Source: Pelargonium nanum
Taxonomy: Eukaryota; Streptophyta; Magnoliopsida; Geraniales; Geraniaceae
Assembly (NCBI GenBank): GCA_036897485.1
Contig: JAYMTF010001143.1
Coordinates: 1 to 25,920, forward strand
Direction: 5' to 3'
Length of the DNA stretch: 25,920 nucleotides
The translations under genes and the position numbers were made by a program. The notes beneath the pieces were generated by a model that did not search any database, had not been told where the DNA came from, and worked only from the letters and a program-made list of their open reading frames with translations. Positions 9,243 through 21,193 of the stretch are shown here, in pieces. Position 1 is the stretch's first letter; each line of letters opens with the position of its first letter.

Positions 9243-9753
9243 AAATGAGGTTGATGAGGTGAAAATTGACTACAAAGACAACACTATCTTTAATTTTCTT
9301 TCTTATGTTTTGCACTAAATAAGAACTGTACTGCAAGGGAGAGATTAAACTTGAACTACATGCAAGTATGCGGAAAAATAAGCAAACTTCATGTTCTTGT
9401 ATTAATTTTTAAATTCAATAAAGGAAATTAAACATAAACAGCAATAGCAACACTATTCAATGATGCTGTATTAGCAACTTCATCTAATAATAACTAGACT
9501 TTTTCATAACCAATCTTCAAGCATAACTTGAAATAGCAACTCTATCCAATGCAAGTATGTGTTCTTTTTTGTACAAAATCACAATTGATCTCAACAAAAT
9601 CAAGCATAACTCGTAACTAAATCAACCACATATATAACACTATATATTCATTATACACACAAATTTCAGCAGATATCTTCAAATTCATGTCATTAAGAAC
9701 AAAATCTTATGAATTAGAAATGGATAAACACAAAGGTTCGAAAATCACTAACC
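9243..9753. other. 3' flank of germin copy 2
   Basis: The first 100 bases match the 3' flank of copy 3 (GAGGTTGATGAGGTGAAAATTGA; TTTTCTTTCTT.TGTTTTG.ACTAAATAAG). From 9361 to about 9500 a unit related to the repeats after copy 1 appears. The remainder is AT-rich with no gene seen. It would lie in the first intron or downstream DNA of the minus-strand orphan exon at 9754. Confidence 0.6.
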
Positions 9754-9957
9754 TTAGTCTCCAACCACAGGATGTGAAAATTGAGCCACTGAAGCTGAAT
9801 CTGAGATCTCCAATTTGAGATCATCTGTATAATCTTCCACTTCTAAGATCCGAATCATCTCAACAGGAATGCTCCGATCGCCGAAGTGGCGGTGAAGAAG
9901 ACTCCGGCAAGGCGGTGCCGGCGATCGGAGAACGGTACAATCCGGCGAAGGAACCAT
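9754..9957 (-). pseudogene. Orphan first exon of an unidentified gene
   Basis: On the minus strand an ATG at 9957 opens a 67-codon frame (beginning MVPSPDCTVLRSPAPPC, ending at TAA 9754-9756). It is distinctly richer in G+C than its surroundings, like a plant first exon. A donor-like AAG/GTTAGTG lies just after the stop. A complete promoter stands immediately upstream (10011-10135), yet no further exon could be found before the germin gene ends at 9242. The protein was not recognised. It may be the 5' part of a gene truncated by rearrangement, a captured gene fragment, a short peptide gene, or a non-coding transcript running towards the 3' end of germin copy 2. Confidence 0.45.
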
Positions 9958-10010
9958 GACGAGAGAAAGCTGGGAATATGGAAACTGTTATGACCTTGAA
10001 TTTACTGTTT

Positions 10011-10135
10011 GTATATATACTCACGCAACTGGCACGTGACATGAGTGAGAATGATGTTGGGCTTTGCACTCGAAAGTATAGTCTGGCCCATTATGTAATT
10101 CTAGGCCCACATTTTAGTAGAGGTCACGTGAAGCC
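10011..10135 (-). promoter_or_regulatory. Promoter with TATA, G-boxes and site II elements (minus strand)
   Basis: Reading the minus strand towards the orphan exon: TGGGCTT (about 10131), G-box CACGTG (10125-10130), TGGGCC (10104-10109), TGGGCC (10085-10090), a second CACGTG (10033-10038) and TATATATAC (10011-10020). The TATA lies 54 bases before the ATG at 9957. The ordered spacing is typical of a plant promoter. G-boxes bind bZIP/bHLH factors and TGGGCC/T sites bind TCP factors. Confidence 0.6.
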
Positions 10136-10745
10136 CAAGAGGTTCATCAGGTGGTCTGAGGTGGCAATTCGGATTTTGCGTCGGGTTCGGGTCGAAACGA
10201 CCTAACTCAAACCAAAAGGGGTGTGTTAGACCTATCTAATGGTCTTGGAATGAGGTTCGGGTTTTAGATGCAAAATGCGTTGGTTTGTCTGACTCGAAAA
10301 TTTGTCACGTTTTATGTTAAATGAACCTGCAAATATTTAGGTTGGACTTTAAGTATCCGCAAGTTCACATCCAAATTATCAGCTTTGTCCCATCAAATAA
10401 TTTGTTCCTTCCTAACCACCTAGGTTTAGACTTTAGAATCGGGACCTCAAAATAATATAATGCACTAAACCGATGTGGAGATTGCACCCTTAATCTCGTG
10501 TGGTGAGATGCACGGAAAGTTTCCCGAAACAAACTTGTCGTTAATGAAAAACAAAATTCAATGGCTAGAGAAATGAACAAGTCAACTAAAGGGTGAGAGA
10601 GATGACTCGGTTAAAATAAAATAATTTTCATGTGGTCGATTTAAGTTATATTTTACTTATTGGTTATGCACAAATAATTTTTCAATTTGACTTGACTAAC
10701 ATCGTTTAACACACACAAAATAAAATAATTTTTTTGAAGAAATAC
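10136..10745. other. Non-coding stretch between orphan promoter and duplicated block
   Basis: From about 10160 to 10345 there is a degenerate GGGTTCGGGTC-type repeat. The rest is AT-rich, and no gene was seen. Confidence 0.5.
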
Positions 10746-11335
10746 TTACGGCATAATGTTTTATATTGTCGAATGATACAAGTGTGTTTATAAACTAAAA
10801 AGAAATAACTATCAAAGTGATTAATATTTCATCCATAATAGTTTTAATTTATATGATTGTCTTACTCTCGTACTTACGTAAAAAAAAGTTGTGTAACTTA
10901 CTAGTCATCGAGACAGCTAAGATCTTATTCCAAATCTTCTCCTTTCGATGTAATCAATTTAAGGAATATGAGGAGAATATTATCAACAACACAATGCAAC
11001 ACTTCTAACCCTAAGCAAAATCAACATGACTTGTTTAACATACTGTCATTTTTTGTTTGTTATGGCACAATGAGAATATTTTAGTAAGATGTTAGCAATG
11101 TTGAGCTTCAAAAAGCATTGGAAGACATTCCTTTCATTTGGGTTTTTGTGAAAATGACTAATGCATCCCTCCAAGGAATAGACTTTGTTTCAATTCTATG
11201 GTATAAAAGTTTGTATTCTTCTTTTTGCATTTTCTCTAGCAAGTAAGAAGTGGGACAAGTGCAAAACAATAGCAATGGCTTTGTATTTGTCATTAGTGCC
11301 TAGTTTCATACAATGTGCTTGCATTACACAACTTA
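10746..11335 (+). repeat. Segmental duplicate upstream of germin copy 3
   Basis: Partner of 6810-7412. It keeps the same order of anchors, with small deletions relative to the first copy, for example the loss of a few bases in the GGAATAGA...CTTTGTTTC part near 11178. It lies 380 bp upstream of the germin copy 3 ATG. Confidence 0.85.
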
Positions 11336-11412
11336 GTGTCATTTTATCATGTTCTGAAAGCATCTACGTTGTGGATGTTTACATGTTAGAATCAACATCT
11401 TTAAACCATACT

Positions 11413-11575
11413 ACATTCAGATAATCCTCATTCGAGCCGGGTAGGATCACTAGGGCGGCAAAACTCTCCCTACCAAATTTTAATGCATCTGCATTCTCTG
11501 ACACTCAAACTCGAGACCTCAGGTTAAGCTGGAACTACTTCTTACCAGTTGACCCACGCACTTGGTGATACGTCG
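11413..11575 (-). mobile_element. tRNA-derived SINE
   Basis: On the minus strand it reads CCAAGTGCGTGGGTCAACTGG (A-box-like), then GAGTTTGAGTG (B-box-like), then a body with GGTAGGGAGAGTTTTGCC and CCTACCCGGCTCGAAT. It matches the fragment at 1-102. Ends are approximate and no clear target duplication was found, so it is probably an old insertion. It sits between the duplicated block and the promoter of germin copy 3. Confidence 0.65.
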
Positions 11576-11636
11576 ACCTCACTTTCAGTATCGATAATTT
11601 ATTATTTCAAAGGCTCCTTCCAACCCCATTGAAGCC

Positions 11637-11645
11637 TATAAATAA
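11637..11645 (+). promoter_or_regulatory. TATA box of germin copy 3
   Basis: TATAAATAA in the context GAAGCCTATAAATAAG lies 70 bases before the ATG, with the same leader sequence (CCCATTACAACACTAAACAT) as copy 2. Confidence 0.85.
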
Positions 11646-11714
11646 GAGCTCCCATTACAACACTAAACATCTCAACCCAACCCACTCTCTACTATCTCTA
11701 AACTCTATCAAGCC

Positions 11715-12344
11715 ATGGCCTCAAGCCTCAAGTTCCTTCTCCTCCTCATAGCCTCCTTTGCCATTGTGAAAACCACACTCTCCGGAGACCCAGATATTCT
11801 CACAGACTTTGTGACCCCACTTTCCGGCAAAGTAGATGGAAAATACTTCACCTACACAGCTCTTCGTAGCCTCTTCTCTTTTTTCACCATACCTCCCAAA
11901 GAATTCAAGGTCACCAAAGTAAGCATGGCTGAATTCCCAGCCCTAAATGGCCAAAGTGTCTCTTTTGCTGTCCTACAATACCCTAATGGCACCATCAACC
12001 CTCCCCACACCCACCCTCGCGCCTCCGAGCTCCTCTTCCTCCTCTCCGGGTGCCTGGAAGTCGGGTTTGTTGACACGTCGGGAAAGTTGTACACTCAGAA
12101 GCTAGAGAAGGGTGATCTCTTCGTGTTCCCGAAGGGGCTAGTGCACTGGCAGTTCAACCCGGATAAGAAGAGGCCTGCAATGGCGGTGTCCGGGTTCGGG
12201 AGTGCAAGTGCTGGGGTTGTGTCATTGCCTACTACTTTGTTTACCACTGGCATTGATAGCAACATATTGGCCAAGTCCTTCAAGACTGATCTTAAGACTA
12301 TTGTGCATCTTGAGCTGGGTCTTATTCCATTTCCATGGAAATGA
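11715..12344 (+). CDS. Germin-like protein, copy 3
   Basis: Intronless, 209 residues, and the close tandem twin of copy 2. Signal peptide 1-23; metal ligands H98, H100, E105 and H144 are present in the same positions as in copy 2, so it should fold as a manganese-binding secreted cupin. C113 is again the only cysteine. Differences from copy 2 cluster at residues 35-61 (LSGKVDGKYFTYTALRSLFS), a surface-variable stretch, and at the C-terminus, which here ends FPWK. The sequon at N91 is kept. Its 3' end converges with that of RPS14 about 550 bp away. The substrate and physiological role cannot be read from the sequence. Confidence 0.95.
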   Translation: MASSLKFLLLLIASFAIVKTTLSGDPDILTDFVTPLSGKVDGKYFTYTALRSLFSFFTIPPKEFKVTKVSMAEFPALNGQSVSFAVLQYPNGTINPPHTHPRASELLFLLSGCLEVGFVDTSGKLYTQKLEKGDLFVFPKGLVHWQFNPDKKRPAMAVSGFGSASAGVVSLPTTLFTTGIDSNILAKSFKTDLKTIVHLELGLIPFPWK

Positions 12345-12896
12345 GGTTGATGAGGTGAAAATTGAGTGCTTGGGACAAAACTATCTTTTATTTTCTTTCT
12401 TGTGTTTTGTACTAAATAAGGGATTTTGTAACATCTGACAGTACCTCGAGGGAAAGATTAAACTTAACCTTGGGGGCGTTGAGAGACCAAAAATAATACT
12501 CCGTTGTTTTACGGATTCAATTTGCATAAAATATATCCAATCAATTTACAAGTAAAGCACTGCAATCCACACGACTTTAGCGTCGAGTTCAAATCTTCCC
12601 TGACACGAATGGCTGAGATTCCCCTCAATCCGTAAAAAATTGTCTGAGATGTTTTTTTTTTCTCGGTTAGAAATAGTAAACATGAATCTTTAGGGATCGA
12701 AACCAGACTAGACACAAAGATGAAACAGATGCAAATTGTGATTTTCACTATGAAATTAAAAGTGAACAAGATGATTCATAAACTTTTACTTCTACAAATG
12801 AGCAATTTAACACTTTATGTCCACCTTGATGAAAAGCAAAGGAACAGCACAACTACCATAATAGATGTAAGATCTTTGGAAAACAAGAGCTGGCCT
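12345..12896. other. Convergent intergenic region, germin copy 3 to RPS14
   Basis: The left part is the 3' flank of the germin gene, like that of copy 2. From about 12500 to 12700 there is a possible old repeat: an inverted pair TTTTACGGATT (12507-12517) and AATCCGTAAAA (12627-12637) enclosing a B-box-like GAGTTCAAATC (12585-12595). The right part probably holds the RPS14 3' UTR. No protein gene was seen. Confidence 0.5.
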
Positions 12897-15908
<3,012 letters not shown>

Positions 15909-16011
15909 GGCTTTGGAGAATGTAGAATTGAGACAGCGAGCTGTGAGTAAGGTTCAGGTAGTGTTGCAGCTGCAGCTTCGAAATGGCAAGCTGATCGAGA
16001 ACAAGCGTGGC

Positions 16012-16106
16012 TTTTATAGGCAAGGCTAGGGTTTTAGTTTGTATTGGGCCATGCTTTCACACTCTATTTGGGCCTAGAGTAACAATTGCTGGCCTAACTT
16101 GGCCCA
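16012..16106 (-). promoter_or_regulatory. RPS14 core promoter
   Basis: On the minus strand: TGGGCC-type site II elements at 16101-16106, 16069-16074 and 16045-16050 (the first as TTGGGCC, the others as GGCCCA), then a telo-box AAAACCCTA (16027-16035), then TATAAAAG near 16011-16018. This combination is the classic arrangement for plant ribosomal protein and translation genes and drives expression in dividing cells. The untranslated leader would be about 75 bases. Confidence 0.8.
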
Positions 16107-17050
16107 ATAAGTCTCAAACCCATACCATATTTATACATGTCAATGCGGGCCTATACGGGTCGGGCCAAAAATGTACGTAATTTTATCGAACAACTTTGTA
16201 TAATTATAAAGTATCACGCTACTTGATGGAAACAATTAAGGCTAGTAAATATTTCAAAATATGAACCAATGAGATTTTTTTACTCCGACGAAGCACTCAA
16301 TAAAGTTCACCATCAACACTTGATCTCGTGAAAAGAATCACGGCTCTCCAATAGTTTTACCCTGACACTTAGTCTCTCTAAGGGCTTCAAAGTCGTAAAA
16401 GGCACCCAATAATATCCTCTAACTCAAGAGGGCCACTCTTCTTCCAAAAACATCGAGGTACACGGTCACAATGAGAGTTTCTAGCATCACACTTGAACTT
16501 TATTCGGAGTGGTAATTGGTAAGCACTCATAGAAGATCACATTACGCGACACTTGATGGGCACACGAAGATTATGAAACTACATACAGAAACTAACTAAT
16601 ATTTATTTCTGTTGAAATTTCAGATTCTAGCCTCGGTGACAACATATGATTAATAAACTCAAATTTTTTTAATGGAAAACGACTTAGATTCTTTATTCTA
16701 CTAAGAAAACGTAACATTCATGTAATAGTTATTTTTTCCTCTAAAAATAAATTTAATCCATTCAAAACCAATAATTAGAATTATAAAAATAATAAACATC
16801 AAAAAATTATACTACTAATAATGAATCTACCTAATCAATCCAATTTAAAATTGGAAATCTTTGACTAACCGGTCGCTATCAACTAAGTATCAAGCTCCAA
16901 TGTGGGTCCACCTCGGCCCGACCCAAATCTAAAAAACAACCGACTTTAGTCTGGTCGCCACGTCACTCGCACCTTACTTATCACCTACTACCACACAAAG
17001 AACTGCACGGAACCAATCACCGTTTGCGAACCCAATTTTTATCAGATGCC
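16107..17050. other. Upstream region of the S40 gene
   Basis: Near 16140-16168 a short GCGGGCC...GGGTCGGGCC stretch resembles the other degenerate GGGTCGGG repeats in the window. The middle part (16260-16600) is less AT-rich but has no long open frame and was not recognised. Close to the gene, CCACGTCA at 16958-16965 is a bZIP-type ACGT site. Confidence 0.45.
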
Positions 17051-17056
17051 TATAAA
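17051..17056 (+). promoter_or_regulatory. TATA box of the S40 gene
   Basis: TATAAA in the context GCCTATAAAGTC, 196 bases before the ATG at 17247. It predicts a 5' UTR of roughly 165 bases. Confidence 0.75.
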
Positions 17057-17246
17057 GTCTCCAGAATCTACGGCTCTGATTCCAGCAGTCATTGCAACAG
17101 TTACAGCAGATTTTTCACATTCCGTTTATAGGCTCCAACACTGAATCACACCCTCATTCCAAACGCGTCGAATTCATCAAGAAGCTAAAGCTACAGAGCT
17201 CAGGCGTGCTCGTGACCCGGTTTGACCTGACCCGACCCGGACCAAC

Positions 17247-17945
17247 ATGGACCTGAACGGCCCTTCCTCGCGGTTCCGCCACCGGAAATCGTCTTCCACC
17301 GACCGTTTCCTCGGCGTATCCCCGCTCGAAAACCCTAGCTCCGTCACTTCATCCGCCGGAGACGAGCTCTACGAAGACGAAGTCTTCTGGACTGGCGATT
17401 TCGCCGAATCCAGCCACCAGAACAGCAGCTCAACTGCCTCCTCCGCCTCCTCCACGCCGCGCCACAACTCTCTCCTCCATCACCCGAAGGTGTTCGGTCA
17501 ACCGGAGAGCTTCGGCATCCTCGCCGCCTTACCGGAGGGCGAGGCATCGCCGAGTATCCGTAAAAACTCGCTGTTCTACCACAAAGCTTCTATTTCATCT
17601 TCGCCGGCGTCCTCTTCGCGCTTGATTCCGGTTATCCCCAAGCCGCCGCAGGAGCGGATAGCTCTGCCTTCGTCGGTGATGTACCATCAGTCGGCGCCGG
17701 TGAACGTTCCGGTAATGGCTAAGATGAGGATGCCGAGGCTACGAGATTTCGATGAAGTAGTCGTGGAGGACGAGGAGGAAGCGGACGGTGAGATGTTGCC
17801 GCCGCATGAGATTGTGGCGAGGAGCTTTGCTAAGTCGCCGATGCTCTCTTGCTCTGTTCTTGAAGGCGTTGGGAGGACGCTTAAGGGGAGAGATCTGCGG
17901 CAGGTGCGAAATGCTGTGTTTCGGCAAACAGGTTTTATCGATTGA
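17247..17945 (+). CDS. Senescence regulator S40 family protein (DUF584)
   Basis: Single exon, 232 residues, within the usual range for the family. S40 proteins are plant-specific, often nuclear, and are induced in leaf senescence and by stress hormones; the biochemical action is not known. Hallmarks in order: an acidic EDEVFWTGDF (43-52), a serine-rich linker (54-70), KVFGQPESFGILAALPE (81-97), ERIALPSSVMYHQSAPVNVP (136-155), an acidic patch (172-182), PHEIVARSFAKSPMLSCSVL (186-205) and the C-terminal signature GRTLKGRDLRQVRNAVFRQTG (209-229). The G+C-rich coding region contrasts sharply with AT-rich flanks, which is normal for this family in dicots. The start is the first ATG after the TATA box. 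Its 3' UTR coincides with the first copy of a tandem duplication. Confidence 0.94.
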   Translation: MDLNGPSSRFRHRKSSSTDRFLGVSPLENPSSVTSSAGDELYEDEVFWTGDFAESSHQNSSSTASSASSTPRHNSLLHHPKVFGQPESFGILAALPEGEASPSIRKNSLFYHKASISSSPASSSRLIPVIPKPPQERIALPSSVMYHQSAPVNVPVMAKMRMPRLRDFDEVVVEDEEEADGEMLPPHEIVARSFAKSPMLSCSVLEGVGRTLKGRDLRQVRNAVFRQTGFID

Positions 17946-17950
17946 AGACT

Positions 17951-18545
17951 TGAATTTCTTTGAAGATTTTGCTATTTTATTGTCAAGTTGATAGATCATT
18001 AAGTTTCTTTTTAGGTTAATCTCAGTATGTGTTCATTTGAATGAAGTTAATTTGATAGATCATCAAGTTTCTTCTAGGCTAAATCTCAGTAGTTTCAGCC
18101 ATTAGAGCTTATTTATTACTTGGAACCTTCAGTTATATGCGAATTCAATTTGTAGTTCAGCTATTTGACTCAATTCTTCAATGGAGACTGAAGCAATGTG
18201 CAATAATATAAAACCTTGTTTTGTTTATCTGTTTCAATTTGTTTGGCTTTGAGGTTGAGTTTAAGTGTTCATAGCATTTTCTTTCTAGAAAAGTGCAGAC
18301 AATGTATGTTATGTTTGACAAATTGTAGTGTGCTTTCTAAGCTGTATAGACTATAGAAATGGCTGTGATGAGTAATGACAATGATAGTGACTAGAGGGCT
18401 TCAAGCACAGACTATTTGCTTGACCTAGATTTGTCTGACACTGTGTTATAGTACAGTAATTCTATATGAACGGTGATAAAAGTTAATGGTTCGTACTGGG
18501 ATAGTAAATAAGTTGAGGTGAAGTACACATGCTGTGGGACATTTT
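17951..18545 (+). repeat. Tandem duplication after S40, copy 1
   Basis: Begins six bases after the S40 stop codon and matches 18546-19228. Anchors are TTTCTTTGAAGATTTTGC, GCCATTAGAGCTT, TCTAGAAAAGTGCAGAC, TAGTGACTAGAGGGCTTC and GTAAATAAGTTGAGGTGAAG. Offsets rise from 594 to 681 bp. This copy probably supplies the S40 3' UTR. Confidence 0.88.
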
Positions 18546-19228
18546 GCATTTCTTTGGAGATTTTGCAATTTACATGTTAATTTGAAAGATCACCAAGTTA
18601 ATTTTGAAAGAAGTTAGTCTCACTATGTGTTCAATTGAAAGAAGTTAAATTTGTTTCTCTCTTATTTGTGTCATGGAGAAATTCTTGAAGTATTAGCCAT
18701 TAGAGCTTCTTTATTTGAAACCCTAAGTATTTTGTATGCGGATTCAATTTGTTGTTAAACTATTTGACTCAATTTTTAAATGGAGACCAAAACAATGTTC
18801 AATATAATAAAATCTAGTTTCGCTTTGTTTCATTCAGAGAGTAGTTGAGGTCAAGTTAAAGTGTTCACAACATTTTTTTCTAGAAAAGTGCAGACCATAT
18901 GTTAGGCAAATTCTATCATGCTTTCCAAGTTGTGTAGAAATGTGCCGTTAGTAATGTGTAACGACGATGATATGAGAAATGTGCATGCAATATACGTTAG
19001 ACAAATCATAACTTGCTTTCAAAGTTGTATAGAAATGTGCTGTAATGAGTAATGACAGCGATAGTGACTAGAGGGCTTCCAGCATAGACTATTTGTTTCA
19101 CCTAGCTGTGTCTGACACTATGTTGCAGTACAATAGTACTCTATGAACTCTGATGAAAGTTGGTAGTGTGTACTTGTATAGTAAATAAGTTGAGGTGAAG
19201 ATAGTGCATGTGCTGTGGGACATTCTGC
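18546..19228 (+). repeat. Tandem duplication after S40, copy 2
   Basis: Direct partner of 17951-18545. It is longer because it has a further internal duplication of about 80-90 bp (two runs of AGAAATGTGC near 18935 and 18975, and again near 19031). No S40 coding sequence is present between the copies, so only non-coding DNA was duplicated. Confidence 0.88.
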
Positions 19229-19484
19229 TAGTTGAAGAGTATGGAGTATAAGAGGTCATAACAACCTTTATTGGGCTTTTGTAAATTAGTACTGTAGTAG
19301 AACTTGCCATAGAGACCCAACATGATTTGGGTTGTGGAAAGGGCGGCATGTCATTTTCTCATATATTCATGCTTCTAGGCCTTACTGATAAAATGCAGTG
19401 TATTCATTCATCTCTGAATATGCCGTGACTTGTGATTCCAACTGTGAAGCTCAAGTAAACATATCTTCTGATACTGCAAGTAAA
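19229..19484. other. Unannotated spacer
   Basis: No gene, repeat partner or motif was recognised in this stretch. Confidence 0.4.
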
Positions 19485-19486
19485 TA

Positions 19487-19699
19487 TTCCCTCCATGCTG
19501 AAATGAGTGCCCACTTTCTTTTTGAGGATATTAGTTATGCATTAATGATTAATAATGTCCCTAAGATAAGTTACATAGAACCCCTTGAGTTTGTTACAAC
19601 AAGTGTAACAGGGTTATTAGGGGGAATGTACAATTCTATATGACTTAACCTTAATTTATACACATAAGAAAATTGACGCTTATTTTGGGATGGAGGGAG
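19487..19699. mobile_element. Stowaway MITE
   Basis: A 213-bp element with inverted ends TTCCCTCCATGCTGAAATGAG and, read inward from the right, CTCCCTCCATCCCAAAATAAG. It is flanked by TA (19485-19486 and 19700-19701). It fits Tc1/mariner-derived Stowaway elements in terminal repeats, target duplication and size. An 81-codon open frame crossing it has no coding character. Confidence 0.9.
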
Positions 19700-19701
19700 T
19701 A

Positions 19702-21064
19702 TATGTTTAAAACTTCCAAGTCAATGCTCTTTTCATAAAATAAATCTCCCTCCTACTGCTTGAATGACCTTTTTTCTAGGGAATCATTGTAGATTTGTGT
19801 ACTGCTAAACTAAGCATAGGAAGGGTGGTAGATGTGGTTATAGAAAACCCACATTGAAGAAGTATGAATATGAAGTGAATAAGATACTTGTAATGGTGGA
19901 AGCCAAATCTTACTACTAATAAGGTTGACCTTCTAATAGAGGAAGCTCAAGCTTTTGCAAGTAGACCATTATTGAAGTTTCACAAGGGTCCTCTCTGAAC
20001 TCAAGCTGGTTTTTGAGTTTCAAACTGATCAAAAGGTAGTTCTTTGTTGTTAGAAGTGTGCATTCAGTCAGTTGGCATACACAGCCAATAGTCAATACTT
20101 CCAATTTTGGTGTTTTTTGGGATCTTTTTTCATCATTTTAGAATATTGGTAGGATGTATTTTTTTAGGTATACAAATCTCTTGGTGTAGTTGAAACAGTA
20201 TAATTTATTAATTTTACTGGAGCTTCAAGGTTTTACATCTTCATCATCACCCCCTTAAACGGAATAATTTGGAGAAGAAAAAAAATTGTTTTTTGGGACT
20301 AAAAGTCTTATTAAATCATCATTTGCAATTTGGCAAAAGAAAAGTAAAGCTGACAATAATTGCGGTTTATGACTGTTCTAAACATTTTGTATTGACAACT
20401 AATAGGAGTACGAACATGCTAATATTGTTTCTTTTTTAGTATTCCTCTCTATATAGGCATTTACACGTGCTTTCCGTGGTATATCTGTTATGCCATAGCC
20501 TTGACTTCTTTTTTTCTTTCTAGATTCTGAGTTGTGCTCAGTTTCCATATCAACTCTTACATGATTCAGTTTAGTTTGGCAGAAACACTTGCATAAATAA
20601 TATTTGATCACAATTTTTGACTTGGTAAATGTTACCGTGTAAAAATTGTGACAACTATGCGTTTGAGTTGAAATTATTATCATATTATGCTTGTGGCTGG
20701 GTTATTCATTTCCTCACCATCTGCATTTTCCTTCAAAATTTTGGGTTATTATCATGCATATTCTTATTCTTATTCTTAGGGGTGACTCTATGAAAGGCTT
20801 ATGAGATATTACTGTGAATATTAAGATGAGTTTCAGTCCAATTTTATAGTACTATTGATTGTTAAATTACCTTTCCGAACAGTGATGCCTTGCTGATGTT
20901 AAGACCTAGTTGTCATTATGGAGGTTGATTTGTCAAATTTTGCTTGATACGAGTTTTTTTTTTCGCTTTGGTGGAGAAGATGCTCCAAATTCCCTTCTTC
21001 ACCAGCATAAAAACAGGGTGTAAGCACCTAATTGTTATGTAATAGTTTGATACTAATCTTATTA
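19702..21064. other. AT-rich intergenic stretch without a recognised gene
   Basis: No protein gene was found on either strand. Short minus-strand frames at 19916-20104 and 20399-20683 lack start context and family resemblance. Confidence 0.5.
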
Positions 21065-21193
21065 GGCAGCGTTTGGATTATAATTTTTGTTCAGGAATAG
21101 AAATAGATAATGAAAACGGGAATGAGATTCTCATTCTTCTTGTTTGGATTGCAAATTTTTGGTCATGAAAATGGTTTTAATCCAAACGCTGCC
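21065..21193. mobile_element. Intact MITE with GGCAGCGTTTGGATTA ends
   Basis: A 129-bp element with perfect 16-bp inverted ends (GGCAGCGTTTGGATTA and TAATCCAAACGCTGCC). Its inner parts, such as TTTGTTCAGGAATAGAAAT, TTCTTGTTTGG and TTTTGGTCATGA, also occur in the two degenerate copies in the RopGAP 3' region. The flanking TTA/TTT could be a damaged 3-bp target duplication, which would fit PIF/Harbinger, but this is not certain. Confidence 0.8.

Noticed and set aside
17344..17547. Minus-strand arginine-rich frame opposite S40
   Set aside because: Shadow of the serine- and G+C-rich S40 coding region.
19398..19643. Plus-strand 81-codon frame
   Set aside because: Spans the end of a Stowaway MITE and has no coding character.
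20399..20683. Minus-strand 94-codon frame
   Set aside because: Lysine- and serine-rich product without recognisable motif, in uniform AT-rich DNA; no promoter or splice context.
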